NCBI GenBank assembly: GCA_028705995.1
Contig: JAQWCH010000006.1
Span: forward strand, 1 to 61,702
Origin: Bacilli bacterium
GTDB lineage: Bacteria; Bacillota_I; Bacilli_A; RFN20; CAG-826
DNA: 61,702 nucleotides
Direction: 5' to 3'
The notes below the pieces were generated by a model, which had not been told where the DNA came from, did no database searches, and saw nothing but the letters and a program-made list of their open reading frames with translations. Below, piece after piece: positions 33,688 to 43,074 of the stretch; positions within the stretch are counted from its first letter, which is position 1, and each line of letters opens with the position of its first letter. The translations under genes were made by a program, and so were the position numbers.

Positions 33688-34161
33688 ATGCAAAAATTTA
33701 AAGCCTATCTTCCGCTTATTGCTGGCGTAATCTTAATTATTGCTGCAGTGATGATTTTCTTACCTGGAGTTATTCAAAGAACACCAAGCCCACTTGGTGA
33801 TTTGACGGTTGAATACTCTGGTTTACAAGCAGTTTTCGGACAATCAGAAGATCCAAAATTAAAATTTAATGTTGGTGTTTTTATTGGCTGGATGTTTGTG
33901 CTTGGCGCTGGTGTCATGTCACTAATCGGTGCGCTCAACAAAAAATTAGGTATTCTTGTTTTAGTTGGTGCGGGTGTTGCGATTGCCGGATCCGTTCTTG
34001 TTTTTCTTGAAGCTGTCTTATTTAAATCTGTGAACGATTTCTCTGGCATTCTTAACACAACATATAATTTAGGTGTTGGCCCAATTCTTGGTGGCATTTT
34101 TGCAATAATCGGGGCTTCAGCTGCGGGCTATGCGGGTGTTAAAGCGTTTTTAAGTAAATAA
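33688..34161 (+). CDS. Small four-helix membrane protein of unknown function
   Basis: A 157-residue hydrophobic protein with four predicted membrane helices (about residues 7-27, 64-86, 92-114 and 132-153). A roughly 37-residue extracytoplasmic loop lies between helices 1 and 2. Helices are Gly/Ala-rich. The start at 33688 is preceded by AAAGGA; an in-frame start at 33613 has no site. A monocistronic gene between the recA terminator and its own terminator. I do not recognise a family. Confidence 0.6.
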   Translation: MQKFKAYLPLIAGVILIIAAVMIFLPGVIQRTPSPLGDLTVEYSGLQAVFGQSEDPKLKFNVGVFIGWMFVLGAGVMSLIGALNKKLGILVLVGAGVAIAGSVLVFLEAVLFKSVNDFSGILNTTYNLGVGPILGGIFAIIGASAAGYAGVKAFLSK

Positions 34162-34181
34162 AAAGTTTCTATTTTAATCAT

Positions 34182-34209
34182 AAACCTAGGCAAAACGCCT
34201 AGGTTTTTT
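34182..34209 (+). terminator. Terminator of the small membrane protein gene
   Basis: A 10-bp perfect stem (AAACCTAGGC 34182-34191 with GCCTAGGTTT 34197-34206), 5-nt loop, T-run to 34209. Confidence 0.9.
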
Positions 34210-34260
34210 GTTTTGCCTTATCTAAATATTATAAATATTAAAATATAATTCCCTTTTTCT

Positions 34261-34289
34261 TTGTCAAAGAAATGTAATTAAACTATAAT
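34261..34289 (+). promoter_or_regulatory. Strong promoter at the head of the rny leader
   Basis: -35 TTGTCA (34261-34266), exactly 17 bp, -10 TATAAT (34284-34289). It is the best-matching promoter in the window and lies about 225 nt ahead of the rny start. Confidence 0.75.
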
Positions 34290-34295
34290 GTAAAC

Positions 34296-34521
34296 GTGAA
34301 ACATTATTGTTTCGCTTTAAACCCATTATTTTGCTCGATGAGTAAATCGCATTCCATCATGGAATTTAAATAAACATAACGTTATTTATTGCTATCATAG
34401 GAGTAAAATTGTGGGCCATAAATGGCTCTTTTTGCCTTTTTATGAATTTTAAAACCTGTAATTCCTGGGTTATACGGTTTAGTCCGTAAGGAATCAACTA
34501 CATCACAAGGAGAATGTATTT
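34296..34521 (+). ncRNA. Long structured leader or small RNA upstream of rny
   Basis: This gene-free stretch holds a series of inverted repeats: GAAACA/TGTTTC (34298-34313), ATTCCA/TGGAAT (34351-34365), ATAAC/GTTAT (34376-34385), GGGCC/GGCTC followed by five T's (34413-34433, terminator-like) and ATTCCT with ACGG pairing to CCGT and AGGAAT (34461-34494). AGGAG (34399-34403) precedes GTG at 34411, which opens a 13-codon frame ending at 34452. It may be a regulatory leader with premature termination, or a separate short RNA. No known riboswitch class is recognised. Confidence 0.45.
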
Positions 34522-36084
34522 ATGCCATTAGAGCTAGCCATTTTCCTAATCGTGCTGTCTTTAATATTTGGGATAGTCCTCGGACTCATCGGTTTTTATT
34601 TAATCCCAATATTTAAAGCCAAAAAAGCTTTGTCAAGAGCAGACAAAATCATTCGCGATGCAGATATTAAAGCGGAACATATTATTAAAAACGCTGAATT
34701 AGATGCAAAGCAAAATAGCATTGAAATGCGCAATGAAGCTGACAAGCAGATTAAGGAAAAGAAGGCAGAGATTGCTGTCCTTCAAAATCAGTTATCCCAA
34801 CGGGAACAATCAATCGATCGGCGCGATATCGCGCTACTTGCAAAAGAAACAACGCTGGAACAAAAAGCCGAAGATTTAGCCCGTGAACGCAAAGAAGTCG
34901 AGAAGAAAAATGATCAGTATCAAGAGAAACTTGATGCAATCATTGTCGAATTAGAACACGTTTCACAAATGTCAACAAATGACGCCCGTGATGAAATCTT
35001 CCGGCGTGTTGAAAGCAAATTATCAAAAGAGATTGCCGCTTTCATTAAAAACAAGGAAGAAGAAGCGGAAGCGACCGTCAATGAACGGGCACGTGACTTA
35101 CTTGTTTTAGCGGTTAATCGCTATTCACAAGAAGTGACAACCGAACATACAGTATCAACGGTAACCTTACCAAACGATGAAATGAAAGGCCGGATTATTG
35201 GTCGTGAAGGCCGCAATATTCGGACGCTAGAACAAATGCTTGGTGTTGATTTAATTATCGATGATACACCCGAAGTAATTACTGTAAGTTGTTTTAATCC
35301 AATCCGGCGGGAAATTGCTACGCGCTCTTTAGCTGTTTTAATTAAAGATGGCCGCATTCAACCAGGCCGGATTGAAGAAGTGGTCGCTAAAGTGCAAAAA
35401 GAAATGGATGAAGTTATTACCAAAGCTGGTCAAGATGCCGCATTCCAATTAGGCTTACCAAGAATCAATAAGGCATTACTTAATTATGTTGGTCGCTTAA
35501 AATATCGGACATCATATGGCCAAAATGGTTACATACATAGTATTGAAGTCGCTTCATTAGCCGGCATTATGGCGGCTGAACTTGGGCTTGATGTCAACTT
35601 AGCCAAACGCTGTGGTTTACTACATGACATTGGTAAATCAGTCGACTTTGAAATGGAAGGAAGCCATGTCGAACTTGGAATTCGTCTTGCCAAGAAATAT
35701 GGTGAACCCGATGAAGTTATCGACTCAATTAGTTCGCATCATGGTGATACAGAATCGCGCTTTATATACTCGCAATTAGTAATTGCCGCTGATACATTAT
35801 CAGCAGCGCGCCCGGGTGCGCGGCGTGAGATGCTCGAGAATTATATCAAACGGCTTGAACAACTTGAGTCAATTTGTAATTCTTATGATGGCGTTCAAAC
35901 CTCATTTGCGATGCAAAGTGGACGTGAAGTGCGCGTGATGGTCGTTCCAGAAAAGATTGATGATCTCGCTGCCCATAAACTCTCCCGCGATATCCGTGAG
36001 CGAATTGAAAATGAAATGACTTATCCTGGTCAAATTAAAATATCTGTGATTCGTGAATATCGGGCGCAAGAGACCGCCAAATAG
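34522..36084 (+). CDS. rny: Ribonuclease Y
   Basis: A 520-residue RNase Y, the membrane-bound endoribonuclease starting mRNA decay in Bacilli. It has an N-terminal membrane helix (about residues 3-25), a long coiled coil (about 35-200), a KH domain (about 210-270, GRIIGREGRNIRTLEQ) and an HD domain (about 335-430) with LLHDIGKS near 367-374. AAGGAG precedes the ATG. Gene order rny-ymdB-miaB-ymcA-mutS-mutL is as in Bacillus. Preceded by an unusually long structured leader. Confidence 0.97.
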   Translation: MPLELAIFLIVLSLIFGIVLGLIGFYLIPIFKAKKALSRADKIIRDADIKAEHIIKNAELDAKQNSIEMRNEADKQIKEKKAEIAVLQNQLSQREQSIDRRDIALLAKETTLEQKAEDLARERKEVEKKNDQYQEKLDAIIVELEHVSQMSTNDARDEIFRRVESKLSKEIAAFIKNKEEEAEATVNERARDLLVLAVNRYSQEVTTEHTVSTVTLPNDEMKGRIIGREGRNIRTLEQMLGVDLIIDDTPEVITVSCFNPIRREIATRSLAVLIKDGRIQPGRIEEVVAKVQKEMDEVITKAGQDAAFQLGLPRINKALLNYVGRLKYRTSYGQNGYIHSIEVASLAGIMAAELGLDVNLAKRCGLLHDIGKSVDFEMEGSHVELGIRLAKKYGEPDEVIDSISSHHGDTESRFIYSQLVIAADTLSAARPGARREMLENYIKRLEQLESICNSYDGVQTSFAMQSGREVRVMVVPEKIDDLAAHKLSRDIRERIENEMTYPGQIKISVIREYRAQETAK

Positions 36085-36127
36085 TTACTAAACTGAGGGG
36101 GTTCAATCCCCCTCTTTATCTATAAAA

Positions 36128-36916
36128 ATGATTAAAATTTTATTTATCGGCGACATCGTAGCTAAAGTTGGTCGCCGCATGGTGCAAGAATTACTACCCG
36201 ATTTGGTGAAAAAACACCAAATTGATTTTGTGATTGCTAATGGCGAAAATGCTACGCACGGTAAAGGCATTATTTATAATCATTATCAACAATTAAAGCA
36301 AGCGGGGGTTGATGCTATTACCCTTGGTAATCATTACGATGATCGTGATGAAATTCGCACGTTTTTAGATGCCGCAACCGATATTATACGTCCAATTAAT
36401 TTATTAAATGATTATCCTGGCGTTGGTAGTGCGCTCTTTGATAATGGTCGTATACGTATTCGTGTGACAAACGTGCTGGGAAGTGCATTTCTTTTAGAAA
36501 AAGTTGAAAATCCATTTATTGCCTTTGATCGATTACTAACAACAATTGAACCAGGCGATATCCATATTGTTGACTTCCATGCCGAAGCAACCGCGGAAAA
36601 ACGTTCGTTTGGTTATGCTTTTGATGGTCGCGTTAGTGCGATTATTGGAACGCATACGCATATTCAAACCCGCGATGCCAAAATTTTACCAGCCGGTTCA
36701 GCTTACATCAGTGATGTTGGCATGACTGGAGCGGAAGAAAGCGTCTTGGGTGTGATTCCCGATATTACTATTCGGCGATTTTGGCATGGTGAGAACAAGT
36801 TTTTTGACTATGATGATAAAGCCGCAGGATTACTTTCCGCAGTTGTGATTACAATTGATGAAAATACTAATCTTGCGACAAAAATTACCCCATTATATAT
36901 CTTGGAGCACGAATAA
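36128..36916 (+). CDS. ymdB: YmdB family metallophosphoesterase
   Basis: A 262-residue YmdB-like phosphodiesterase. Metal ligands lie in FIGDIVAKVGRR, ANGENATHGKG, LGNHYDDRDE, VDFHAEATAEKR and GTHTHIQTRD, the family pattern. Bacillus YmdB hydrolyses 2',3'-cyclic nucleotides and affects RNase Y-dependent gene expression. It sits just after rny with a 43-nt gap and no terminator, so it is likely in the same transcript. Confidence 0.95.
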   Translation: MIKILFIGDIVAKVGRRMVQELLPDLVKKHQIDFVIANGENATHGKGIIYNHYQQLKQAGVDAITLGNHYDDRDEIRTFLDAATDIIRPINLLNDYPGVGSALFDNGRIRIRVTNVLGSAFLLEKVENPFIAFDRLLTTIEPGDIHIVDFHAEATAEKRSFGYAFDGRVSAIIGTHTHIQTRDAKILPAGSAYISDVGMTGAEESVLGVIPDITIRRFWHGENKFFDYDDKAAGLLSAVVITIDENTNLATKITPLYILEHE

Positions 36917-36917
36917 A

Positions 36918-38363
36918 ATGAATAAAGATTTAAAAATTATTGCCACCCCCGATATGCGTTCAGCGCGTGATCGGCGGAAAAAGCCAATTGAACTTGTTTA
37001 TCCAGAAATTGAAGTAAGTCACGCGCTTCGCGAATTTGCCCGTGGTAAAACTTTTTATTTACGAACTTATGGCTGTCAAGCCAATGTACGCGATAGCGAA
37101 AATCTTGCAGGTTTACTTGAATATGCGGGTTTCACATATACAAACATTCTTGAAAAAGCCGATGTTATTTTTCTTAATACCTGTGCGATTCGCGAAAATG
37201 CAGAAGATAAAGTTTTTGGCGAAATCGGTAGCTTGAAAGCATTAAAGGTTGAAAACCCAAATTTAATTATTGGCCTTGGCGGTTGTATGCCACAGCAAGA
37301 ACACGTTGTCACAAGTGTAAAAACAAAATATCCACAAGTTGATATTGTTTTTGGAACGCACAATATTCATAAAATCCTAGATTTAATGACAACAGTAATT
37401 GAAGAAAAAACGCGCGTGATTGATGTAGAGAGCATTCAGGGTTCGGTTATTGAAACGCCACTTGTGCGGCGTTTAGATGATAAAAAAGCGTACGTAAACA
37501 TCATTTATGGTTGTGATAAGTTTTGCACTTATTGCATTGTTCCTTACACCCGCGGGCGTGAGCGTTCACGCACAAAAGCGGATATTATAGCGGAATGTCA
37601 AATTTTAATTGATGCGGGTTATCAAGAAATTACCTTATTGGGGCAAAACGTCAACGCATACGGCAAAGATCGTCCAGCAGAAGGTGACTTTGCTGATTTG
37701 TTACGTGAAGTTGCTAAATTAGGTATTCCACGTTTGCGGTTTGTCACTTCGCATCCATGGGATTTTACTTCACAAATGATTGATGTGATTGCATCTTATC
37801 CAAATATTATGAAGGCGATTCATCTTCCAGTTCAATCAGGCAGTGATGAGATTTTGCGGCGGATGGGTAGACGTTACTCCCGGGAACATTATCTTAAACT
37901 TGTCGCTGAAATGCGTGCAAAGATTCCCGATATTGCGATTACGACAGACATTATTGTTGGTTTTCCTGGTGAGACAAAAGAACAATTTGAAGAAACACTG
38001 ACGCTTGTTGACGCTGTTCACTACGATGGTGCGTTTACATTTATTTATTCACCGCGCATGGGCACACCAGCAGCGAAAATGATTGATGATGTTACTGCTG
38101 AGGAAAAACACGAGCGTTATGAACGCCTTATTCAGCACACGGAAGCTTCAACAACCGCTTCATCGCTGAAAATGGTGGGCGGCACATACGCGGTTTTAGT
38201 TGATGGCGTTTCAAAACGCAACAAGAATCGCTTATCCGGATATACGGAAAATGGTAAACTTGTACATTTTGTCGGCGAACCTGCCCTAGTTGGGCAAATT
38301 GTTCAAGTCAAAATTATCGATTCAAAAGTTTATTCTTTACAAGGTGAATATGTCCGAGCTTAA
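36918..38363 (+). CDS. miaB: tRNA-2-methylthio-N6-dimethylallyladenosine synthase MiaB
   Basis: A 481-residue radical-SAM methylthiotransferase. The N-terminal UPF0004 domain has YGCQANVRDSE and two further cysteines in NTCAIREN and GGCMPQQE for the auxiliary [4Fe-4S] cluster. The radical-SAM motif is GCDKFCTYCIVPYTRGRE (C-x3-C-x2-C). A C-terminal TRAM domain follows. It acts on i6A37 made by MiaA, whose gene lies at 43071. The start at 36918 was chosen with GGAG upstream. It overlaps ymcA by 14 nt. Confidence 0.96.
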   Translation: MNKDLKIIATPDMRSARDRRKKPIELVYPEIEVSHALREFARGKTFYLRTYGCQANVRDSENLAGLLEYAGFTYTNILEKADVIFLNTCAIRENAEDKVFGEIGSLKALKVENPNLIIGLGGCMPQQEHVVTSVKTKYPQVDIVFGTHNIHKILDLMTTVIEEKTRVIDVESIQGSVIETPLVRRLDDKKAYVNIIYGCDKFCTYCIVPYTRGRERSRTKADIIAECQILIDAGYQEITLLGQNVNAYGKDRPAEGDFADLLREVAKLGIPRLRFVTSHPWDFTSQMIDVIASYPNIMKAIHLPVQSGSDEILRRMGRRYSREHYLKLVAEMRAKIPDIAITTDIIVGFPGETKEQFEETLTLVDAVHYDGAFTFIYSPRMGTPAAKMIDDVTAEEKHERYERLIQHTEASTTASSLKMVGGTYAVLVDGVSKRNKNRLSGYTENGKLVHFVGEPALVGQIVQVKIIDSKVYSLQGEYVRA

Positions 38364-38667
38364 TTTTGAACAGGCTCTTCAATTACTCAAAGAAGCGCTT
38401 AATGATGATCAACGCGTGCAAGCGTTTTTTGCCTATCAATCCGCGCTAGAAAACGATTTTGAAGTGCAAAAACTTAATCGGGCATTAATTGAAGCACAAA
38501 AAGTCTTAACGCTGGCTTTTCCTTCACCAAGCGCTCATCAAAAGGCGAAAGATGATTACAATCAGGCGAAAGCTGCTTATGAAAATCATCCGCTAGTTGC
38601 CAATTTTATGCAAATTCAAATTGAAATCGCGGATTTATTGGCACAAATTAAAACACAACTTGAATAG
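38350..38667 (+). CDS. ymcA: YlbF/YmcA family protein (RicA-like), cysteine-free
   Basis: A 105-residue all-helical protein of the YlbF/YmcA family; its position after miaB and before mutS matches Bacillus ymcA. YmcA, YlbF and YaaT form a complex that supports RNase Y-dependent mRNA maturation and, in Bacillus, carries Fe-S clusters on cysteines. This protein has no cysteine, so it cannot provide such ligands. The start at 38350 overlaps miaB by 14 nt. Family call is good; the exact paralogue is inferred from synteny. Confidence 0.8.
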   Translation: MSELNFEQALQLLKEALNDDQRVQAFFAYQSALENDFEVQKLNRALIEAQKVLTLAFPSPSAHQKAKDDYNQAKAAYENHPLVANFMQIQIEIADLLAQIKTQLE

Positions 38668-38779
38668 ATGACCAAATCGAGTTAATGCTATTTAGTTGAT
38701 GCTTTTTCATCAATAAAATGAGATTTTTTGCACTATTAAACTATGTTAAAATAACCTTTGGAGAGAAATCTAAACGCAC

Positions 38780-41296
38780 ATGGAAAAAGTTCAATATACG
38801 CCGATGATGATGCAATATCTGGCAATTAAAGAAAAACACCCCGATACTTTAATTCTTTTTCGCTTAGGCGATTTTTATGAACTATTTTTCGATGATGCCA
38901 AACTTGTTTCCAAAGAACTGCAACTCACGCTCACCGGTCGTAATGCTGGACAAAAAGAACGTGTGCCGATGTGTGGTGTTCCTTATCATGCGATTAAAGG
39001 TTATTTAGCACGCTTAGTCGCTAATGGCCATAAAGTTGGCATTGTTGAGCAACTTGAAGATCCCGAAGAAGCTGTTGGTATTGTTGATCGCGATGTCATT
39101 CAAATTGTCACTCCAGGAGCGTTTATGGACGTTGAAGACCAAGATAATAATTTTATTGTCGCTATTGATGAAACGCCGCTATATTACGTAGTCGCTTATA
39201 GCGATTTATCAACTGGTGAACTTGCTGTATTTAATGTTGAGCATGACCGTCCATCACTTTTAAGTGCGATTGATAATCTTGCCGCCAAAGAAATTGTCGT
39301 TACTTCAAGTTTTGATAATTCATTAAGTGAAGATTTAACACGCAGTCGTTCAATTGTTTTTTCAATCGAAGACAACGCCCAAATGGAGATTGAAAACGAA
39401 TATTTATTGAGCGATGTCCAAGATTTATATCAAATGCAGACAATCACTCGCCTAATTAATTATCTAAAGAAAACACAAAAACGCCAATTAGATTATCTCC
39501 AACCAGTAGTCGTGCAAAAAGCGCAAAGCTATCTACAAATTGATGCTTTTTCTCGTTTAAATCTTGAACTCACACGAACAATTCGCAGTGAAGATAAATA
39601 CGGCTCACTATTTTGGCTGCTTGATGAAACGAAAACCGCGATGGGTGCGCGTTTATTAAAAAAATATATTAATCAACCATCCTATGATTTGCAGGAAATT
39701 ACTGCCCGGCAAAGTATAGTTAATGACTTAATTGTTAACTTTCTTTCACGTGAAGATTTACGTAAACAATTAAATGAAATTTATGATTTAGAACGCCTCA
39801 TCGCACGTATTTCTTATGGAAATGCTAATGGTCGTGATTTTTTACAGTTACAAACATCATTACAAACAGTTCCCGCTATCAAAAAACTCATCACCCATTT
39901 AGATAATTCAACGCTCACGCAAATCGCCGATAGCATTGATGATTTTACTGATCTATGCGCTTTATTACTAGAGGCAATATCGCCGGATGCCCCATTAACA
40001 ATTCGCGAAGGGGGAATTTTTAATCGCGGGTATAATCAAGAGTTGGATGAATTAATTGATATTGCGCATAATTCAAAACGCTACATCGCTAATCTTGAAG
40101 CAAAAGAACGGGAACGCACGGGAATTAAAACTTTAAAAATCGGTTTTAATAAAGTTTTTGGTTACTATATCGAAGTAACAAATTCTTACCTTTCGCAAGT
40201 GAAAGATGAATTTGGCTATATTCGTAAGCAAACCCTCACCAACGGAGAGCGTTTCTTTACCGAAGAATTAAAGGAAAAAGAAACATTAATTCTTAATGCC
40301 GATGATCGAAGAAAAAAACTTGAATATGAATTGTTTCTCGCCTTGCGCAATCAAGTACGCGAAGAAACAGTAAAAATTCAAAGACTCGCTAACCATCTAG
40401 CGCGGCTTGATGTTTTGGCATCATTTGCTCTTGTTTCTGCCCGTAATCACTATGTGTGCCCCGCATTTAACTTTCAAAGACAAATATCTATTATTGATGG
40501 TAAACACCCAGTTGTTGATAAAGTATTAAAAGCCAAAAATTATGTTGCTAATTCAGTAAAAATGGAACCAAATGAAGAAGTGCTTTTAATTACTGGTCCA
40601 AATATGGGTGGTAAATCAACTTATATGCGTGAGTTAGCTTTAATTGTAATCATGGCGCAGATCGGCTGTTTTGTTCCAGCAAAATCAGCCGATATTCCGC
40701 TCTTTGATCAAATCTTCACACGGATTGGTGCCAGTGATGATCTCGTGAGTGGGCAATCGACTTTCATGGTCGAGATGAGCGAAACAAATTTTGCTTTACG
40801 GCATGCAACAACAAATTCATTACTGCTTTTTGATGAAATTGGTCGCGGGACATCGACCTTTGATGGAATGGCGTTAGCGCAATCAATCATTGAATATATA
40901 ACTGATCATATCCATGCGAAAACACTATTTTCGACACACTATCACGAGTTAACCAAAATTGCTGATATCAATCAGCTAGTGAAAAATATTCATGTTGAAG
41001 TAGAAGAACATAATCAAGAAGTAACGTTCCTATATCAAGTTAAACCCGGCCCGATGAATCGATCATATGGGATTAATGTAGCTCGTTTAGCGCATTTACC
41101 TGATCAATTGTTGCTACGCGCTGAAACAATTTTGGAACAACTGGAAAAACAAAAACCAGTAACTGTACTTGCTTCAAAGAAAGAACACAAAAACATTGAA
41201 CCAGCATGGATTAATGAAGTGCGGACACTTGATCCATTAGCGTTGACGCCAATGGAAGCACTAAATTTTCTTTTTAACTTAAAGAAGAAGATGTAA
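38780..41296 (+). CDS. mutS: DNA mismatch repair protein MutS
   Basis: An 838-residue MutS. The mismatch-reading Phe-x-Glu is in RLGDFYELFFDDA (about residues 32-44), and the ATPase has GPNMGGKSTYMRELALI near 608 with Walker B in LFDEIGRGTSTFDG. Length and domain order are standard for MutS1. A GGAGAG site precedes the start and an extended -10 (TGTTAAAAT near 38744-38752) lies upstream. Followed 2 nt later by mutL. Confidence 0.97.
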   Translation: MEKVQYTPMMMQYLAIKEKHPDTLILFRLGDFYELFFDDAKLVSKELQLTLTGRNAGQKERVPMCGVPYHAIKGYLARLVANGHKVGIVEQLEDPEEAVGIVDRDVIQIVTPGAFMDVEDQDNNFIVAIDETPLYYVVAYSDLSTGELAVFNVEHDRPSLLSAIDNLAAKEIVVTSSFDNSLSEDLTRSRSIVFSIEDNAQMEIENEYLLSDVQDLYQMQTITRLINYLKKTQKRQLDYLQPVVVQKAQSYLQIDAFSRLNLELTRTIRSEDKYGSLFWLLDETKTAMGARLLKKYINQPSYDLQEITARQSIVNDLIVNFLSREDLRKQLNEIYDLERLIARISYGNANGRDFLQLQTSLQTVPAIKKLITHLDNSTLTQIADSIDDFTDLCALLLEAISPDAPLTIREGGIFNRGYNQELDELIDIAHNSKRYIANLEAKERERTGIKTLKIGFNKVFGYYIEVTNSYLSQVKDEFGYIRKQTLTNGERFFTEELKEKETLILNADDRRKKLEYELFLALRNQVREETVKIQRLANHLARLDVLASFALVSARNHYVCPAFNFQRQISIIDGKHPVVDKVLKAKNYVANSVKMEPNEEVLLITGPNMGGKSTYMRELALIVIMAQIGCFVPAKSADIPLFDQIFTRIGASDDLVSGQSTFMVEMSETNFALRHATTNSLLLFDEIGRGTSTFDGMALAQSIIEYITDHIHAKTLFSTHYHELTKIADINQLVKNIHVEVEEHNQEVTFLYQVKPGPMNRSYGINVARLAHLPDQLLLRAETILEQLEKQKPVTVLASKKEHKNIEPAWINEVRTLDPLALTPMEALNFLFNLKKKM

Positions 41297-41298
41297 TT

Positions 41299-43074
41299 AT
41301 GAGTAAAATTGAAGTTTTATCTGCTGAATTAGCTAATCAAATTGCCGCCGGTGAGGTCATTGAACGACCAGCATCAGTTGTTAAAGAATTGGTAGAGAAC
41401 GCTATCGATGCGGCGAGCACGAGTGTTGTTGTTCGTCTTTTTGATGCTGGACGGACAAAAATCATTGTTGAAGATGATGGCTCTGGAATGGAACAAAGTG
41501 ATGCTGTTTTAGCATTTGAACGCCATGCGACATCTAAACTTCATGATGAATTTGATTTATTCCGCATTAAAACACTGGGTTTTCGTGGTGAAGCTTTGCC
41601 TTCAATTGCCTCAATTGCTAAAGTTACATTAACCACTTCAACTGGTTTGAGTGCGGGGACGAAAGTTATCATTGAAAACAATCAACTTCGGTATGAAAAA
41701 ACATCGAGTCGGCAGGGTACAACTGTTGTTGTTGAAGAATTGTTTTTTAATACACCAGCACGCCTGAAATATTTAAAACAAGACTATACAGAGAATGCGA
41801 ACTCTACCGAAGTCGTTCAACGTCTAGCGCTGGCACATCCAGAGGTGGCGATTCAATTGTATATCGATGATCGGAGCGTCTTTCAAACAACTGGGCGAGC
41901 GGACTTACTGGAAGTGATTATGAACTTATATGGGAGTTTTGTTGCTAAACGGATGCGCCCTTTTGCAATAAAGCATAACGATTTCAGTGTAACTGGCTAT
42001 CTTGGGAAAGCGGAATTAATGAAGAGCAATCGCTATTCAATTATTACACTACTCAACGGCCGTAATGTTTATATGCCACGCATTCAGAAGGCCATAATTG
42101 ATGCTTATCAAGGCTTTATTCCTCCAAGTCGTTTCCCCTTTGTGGTCCTGCATTTTACAATTGATCCGACACTTGTTGATGTTAATGTCCATCCAAGCAA
42201 GCGTGAAGTGCGGTTTTCAAAAGAAAAAGAACTGGAAAATTTGCTTTTAGTAAATATTCCTTTAGCTTTACGCGAAGATGATCAAACAGTGCAATTACAA
42301 CGCGAGCAACCCGCAGCGATAAATACACCATTTAACGATGAACAAATTGCGCTTGATTTAGATTACCATTCATTTAATCAAAAAGACGCGTCGGTAAACC
42401 ATGATGATAGTTTTGAACCAAATCAAAAAACAACAAGAACTTATCTAAGTGATAATAGTAATGATAATGTGGGTTTAGAGTCTAAAGATACGCCTTATAT
42501 CGAACCATTTGCACAAATTGGTCGCACATATATTATCGCCCATGATGGTGAGGGTGGTTTTTATTTAATTGATCAACACGCTGCGGCAGAACGTATTAAT
42601 TATGAAGATTTTCAAAAAACATTAAATGCTACCATGCGTACACGCGAACCACTTGTCCCGCTAGTGATTGACTTATCGAGTGGAGATGTCGCGCGTCTAA
42701 CAGTAGAAAAAATTGCCTTATTGAAAAGTGTCGGTATTGAATTAATTGAATTTGGCCCACATACCTATAAAGTTGTTAGTATTCCTTTATGGGCAAGCGA
42801 ATATGATGAACGACTTTATGTGAATGATCTTATTGACCAAGCAATTAATGATCAAATGCTTAACCTCAACAAGATTCGCACACACGCGATTGCGACGATG
42901 GCATGTAAAGCTTCAATCAAAGCTAATCACCACTTGAATATTGTTGAAATGCAATACTTGATTAAAGAACTTTTAAAATGTGAAAACCCCTTTGCTTGTC
43001 CGCATGGGCGTCCAACAATTATTCATATTGATAGCAATGAACTTGCTAAATGGTTTAAGAGAACCGGTCTATGA
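41299..43074 (+). CDS. mutL: DNA mismatch repair endonuclease MutL
   Basis: A 591-residue GHKL ATPase. N-terminal motifs ELVENAIDAAS, DDGSGM and TLGFRGEALPSIASI bind ATP. The C-terminal domain carries LIDQHAAAERINYE (the DQHA-x2-E-x4-E nicking motif), ACKASIK and CPHGRP, so it is the endonuclease type used by bacteria lacking MutH. The linker (about 340-400) is polar and unconserved. It overlaps miaA by 4 nt. Confidence 0.97.
   Translation: MSKIEVLSAELANQIAAGEVIERPASVVKELVENAIDAASTSVVVRLFDAGRTKIIVEDDGSGMEQSDAVLAFERHATSKLHDEFDLFRIKTLGFRGEALPSIASIAKVTLTTSTGLSAGTKVIIENNQLRYEKTSSRQGTTVVVEELFFNTPARLKYLKQDYTENANSTEVVQRLALAHPEVAIQLYIDDRSVFQTTGRADLLEVIMNLYGSFVAKRMRPFAIKHNDFSVTGYLGKAELMKSNRYSIITLLNGRNVYMPRIQKAIIDAYQGFIPPSRFPFVVLHFTIDPTLVDVNVHPSKREVRFSKEKELENLLLVNIPLALREDDQTVQLQREQPAAINTPFNDEQIALDLDYHSFNQKDASVNHDDSFEPNQKTTRTYLSDNSNDNVGLESKDTPYIEPFAQIGRTYIIAHDGEGGFYLIDQHAAAERINYEDFQKTLNATMRTREPLVPLVIDLSSGDVARLTVEKIALLKSVGIELIEFGPHTYKVVSIPLWASEYDERLYVNDLIDQAINDQMLNLNKIRTHAIATMACKASIKANHHLNIVEMQYLIKELLKCENPFACPHGRPTIIHIDSNELAKWFKRTGL

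Noticed and set aside
34290-34304. Half-site CGTGAAACA resembling parS upstream of rny
   Set aside because: The left half does not match, and the bases form the first hairpin of the rny leader instead.
38696-38713. TTGATG/CATCAA hairpin before mutS
   Set aside because: The 6-bp stem has no T-run and no nearby match to a regulatory element; it may be chance in A/T-rich DNA.
39746-39761. parS-like sequence inside mutS (core TTTCACGTGAA)
   Set aside because: It matches only about 12 of 16 positions of the Bacillus consensus and encodes ordinary MutS residues (LSRED), so it is likely chance.
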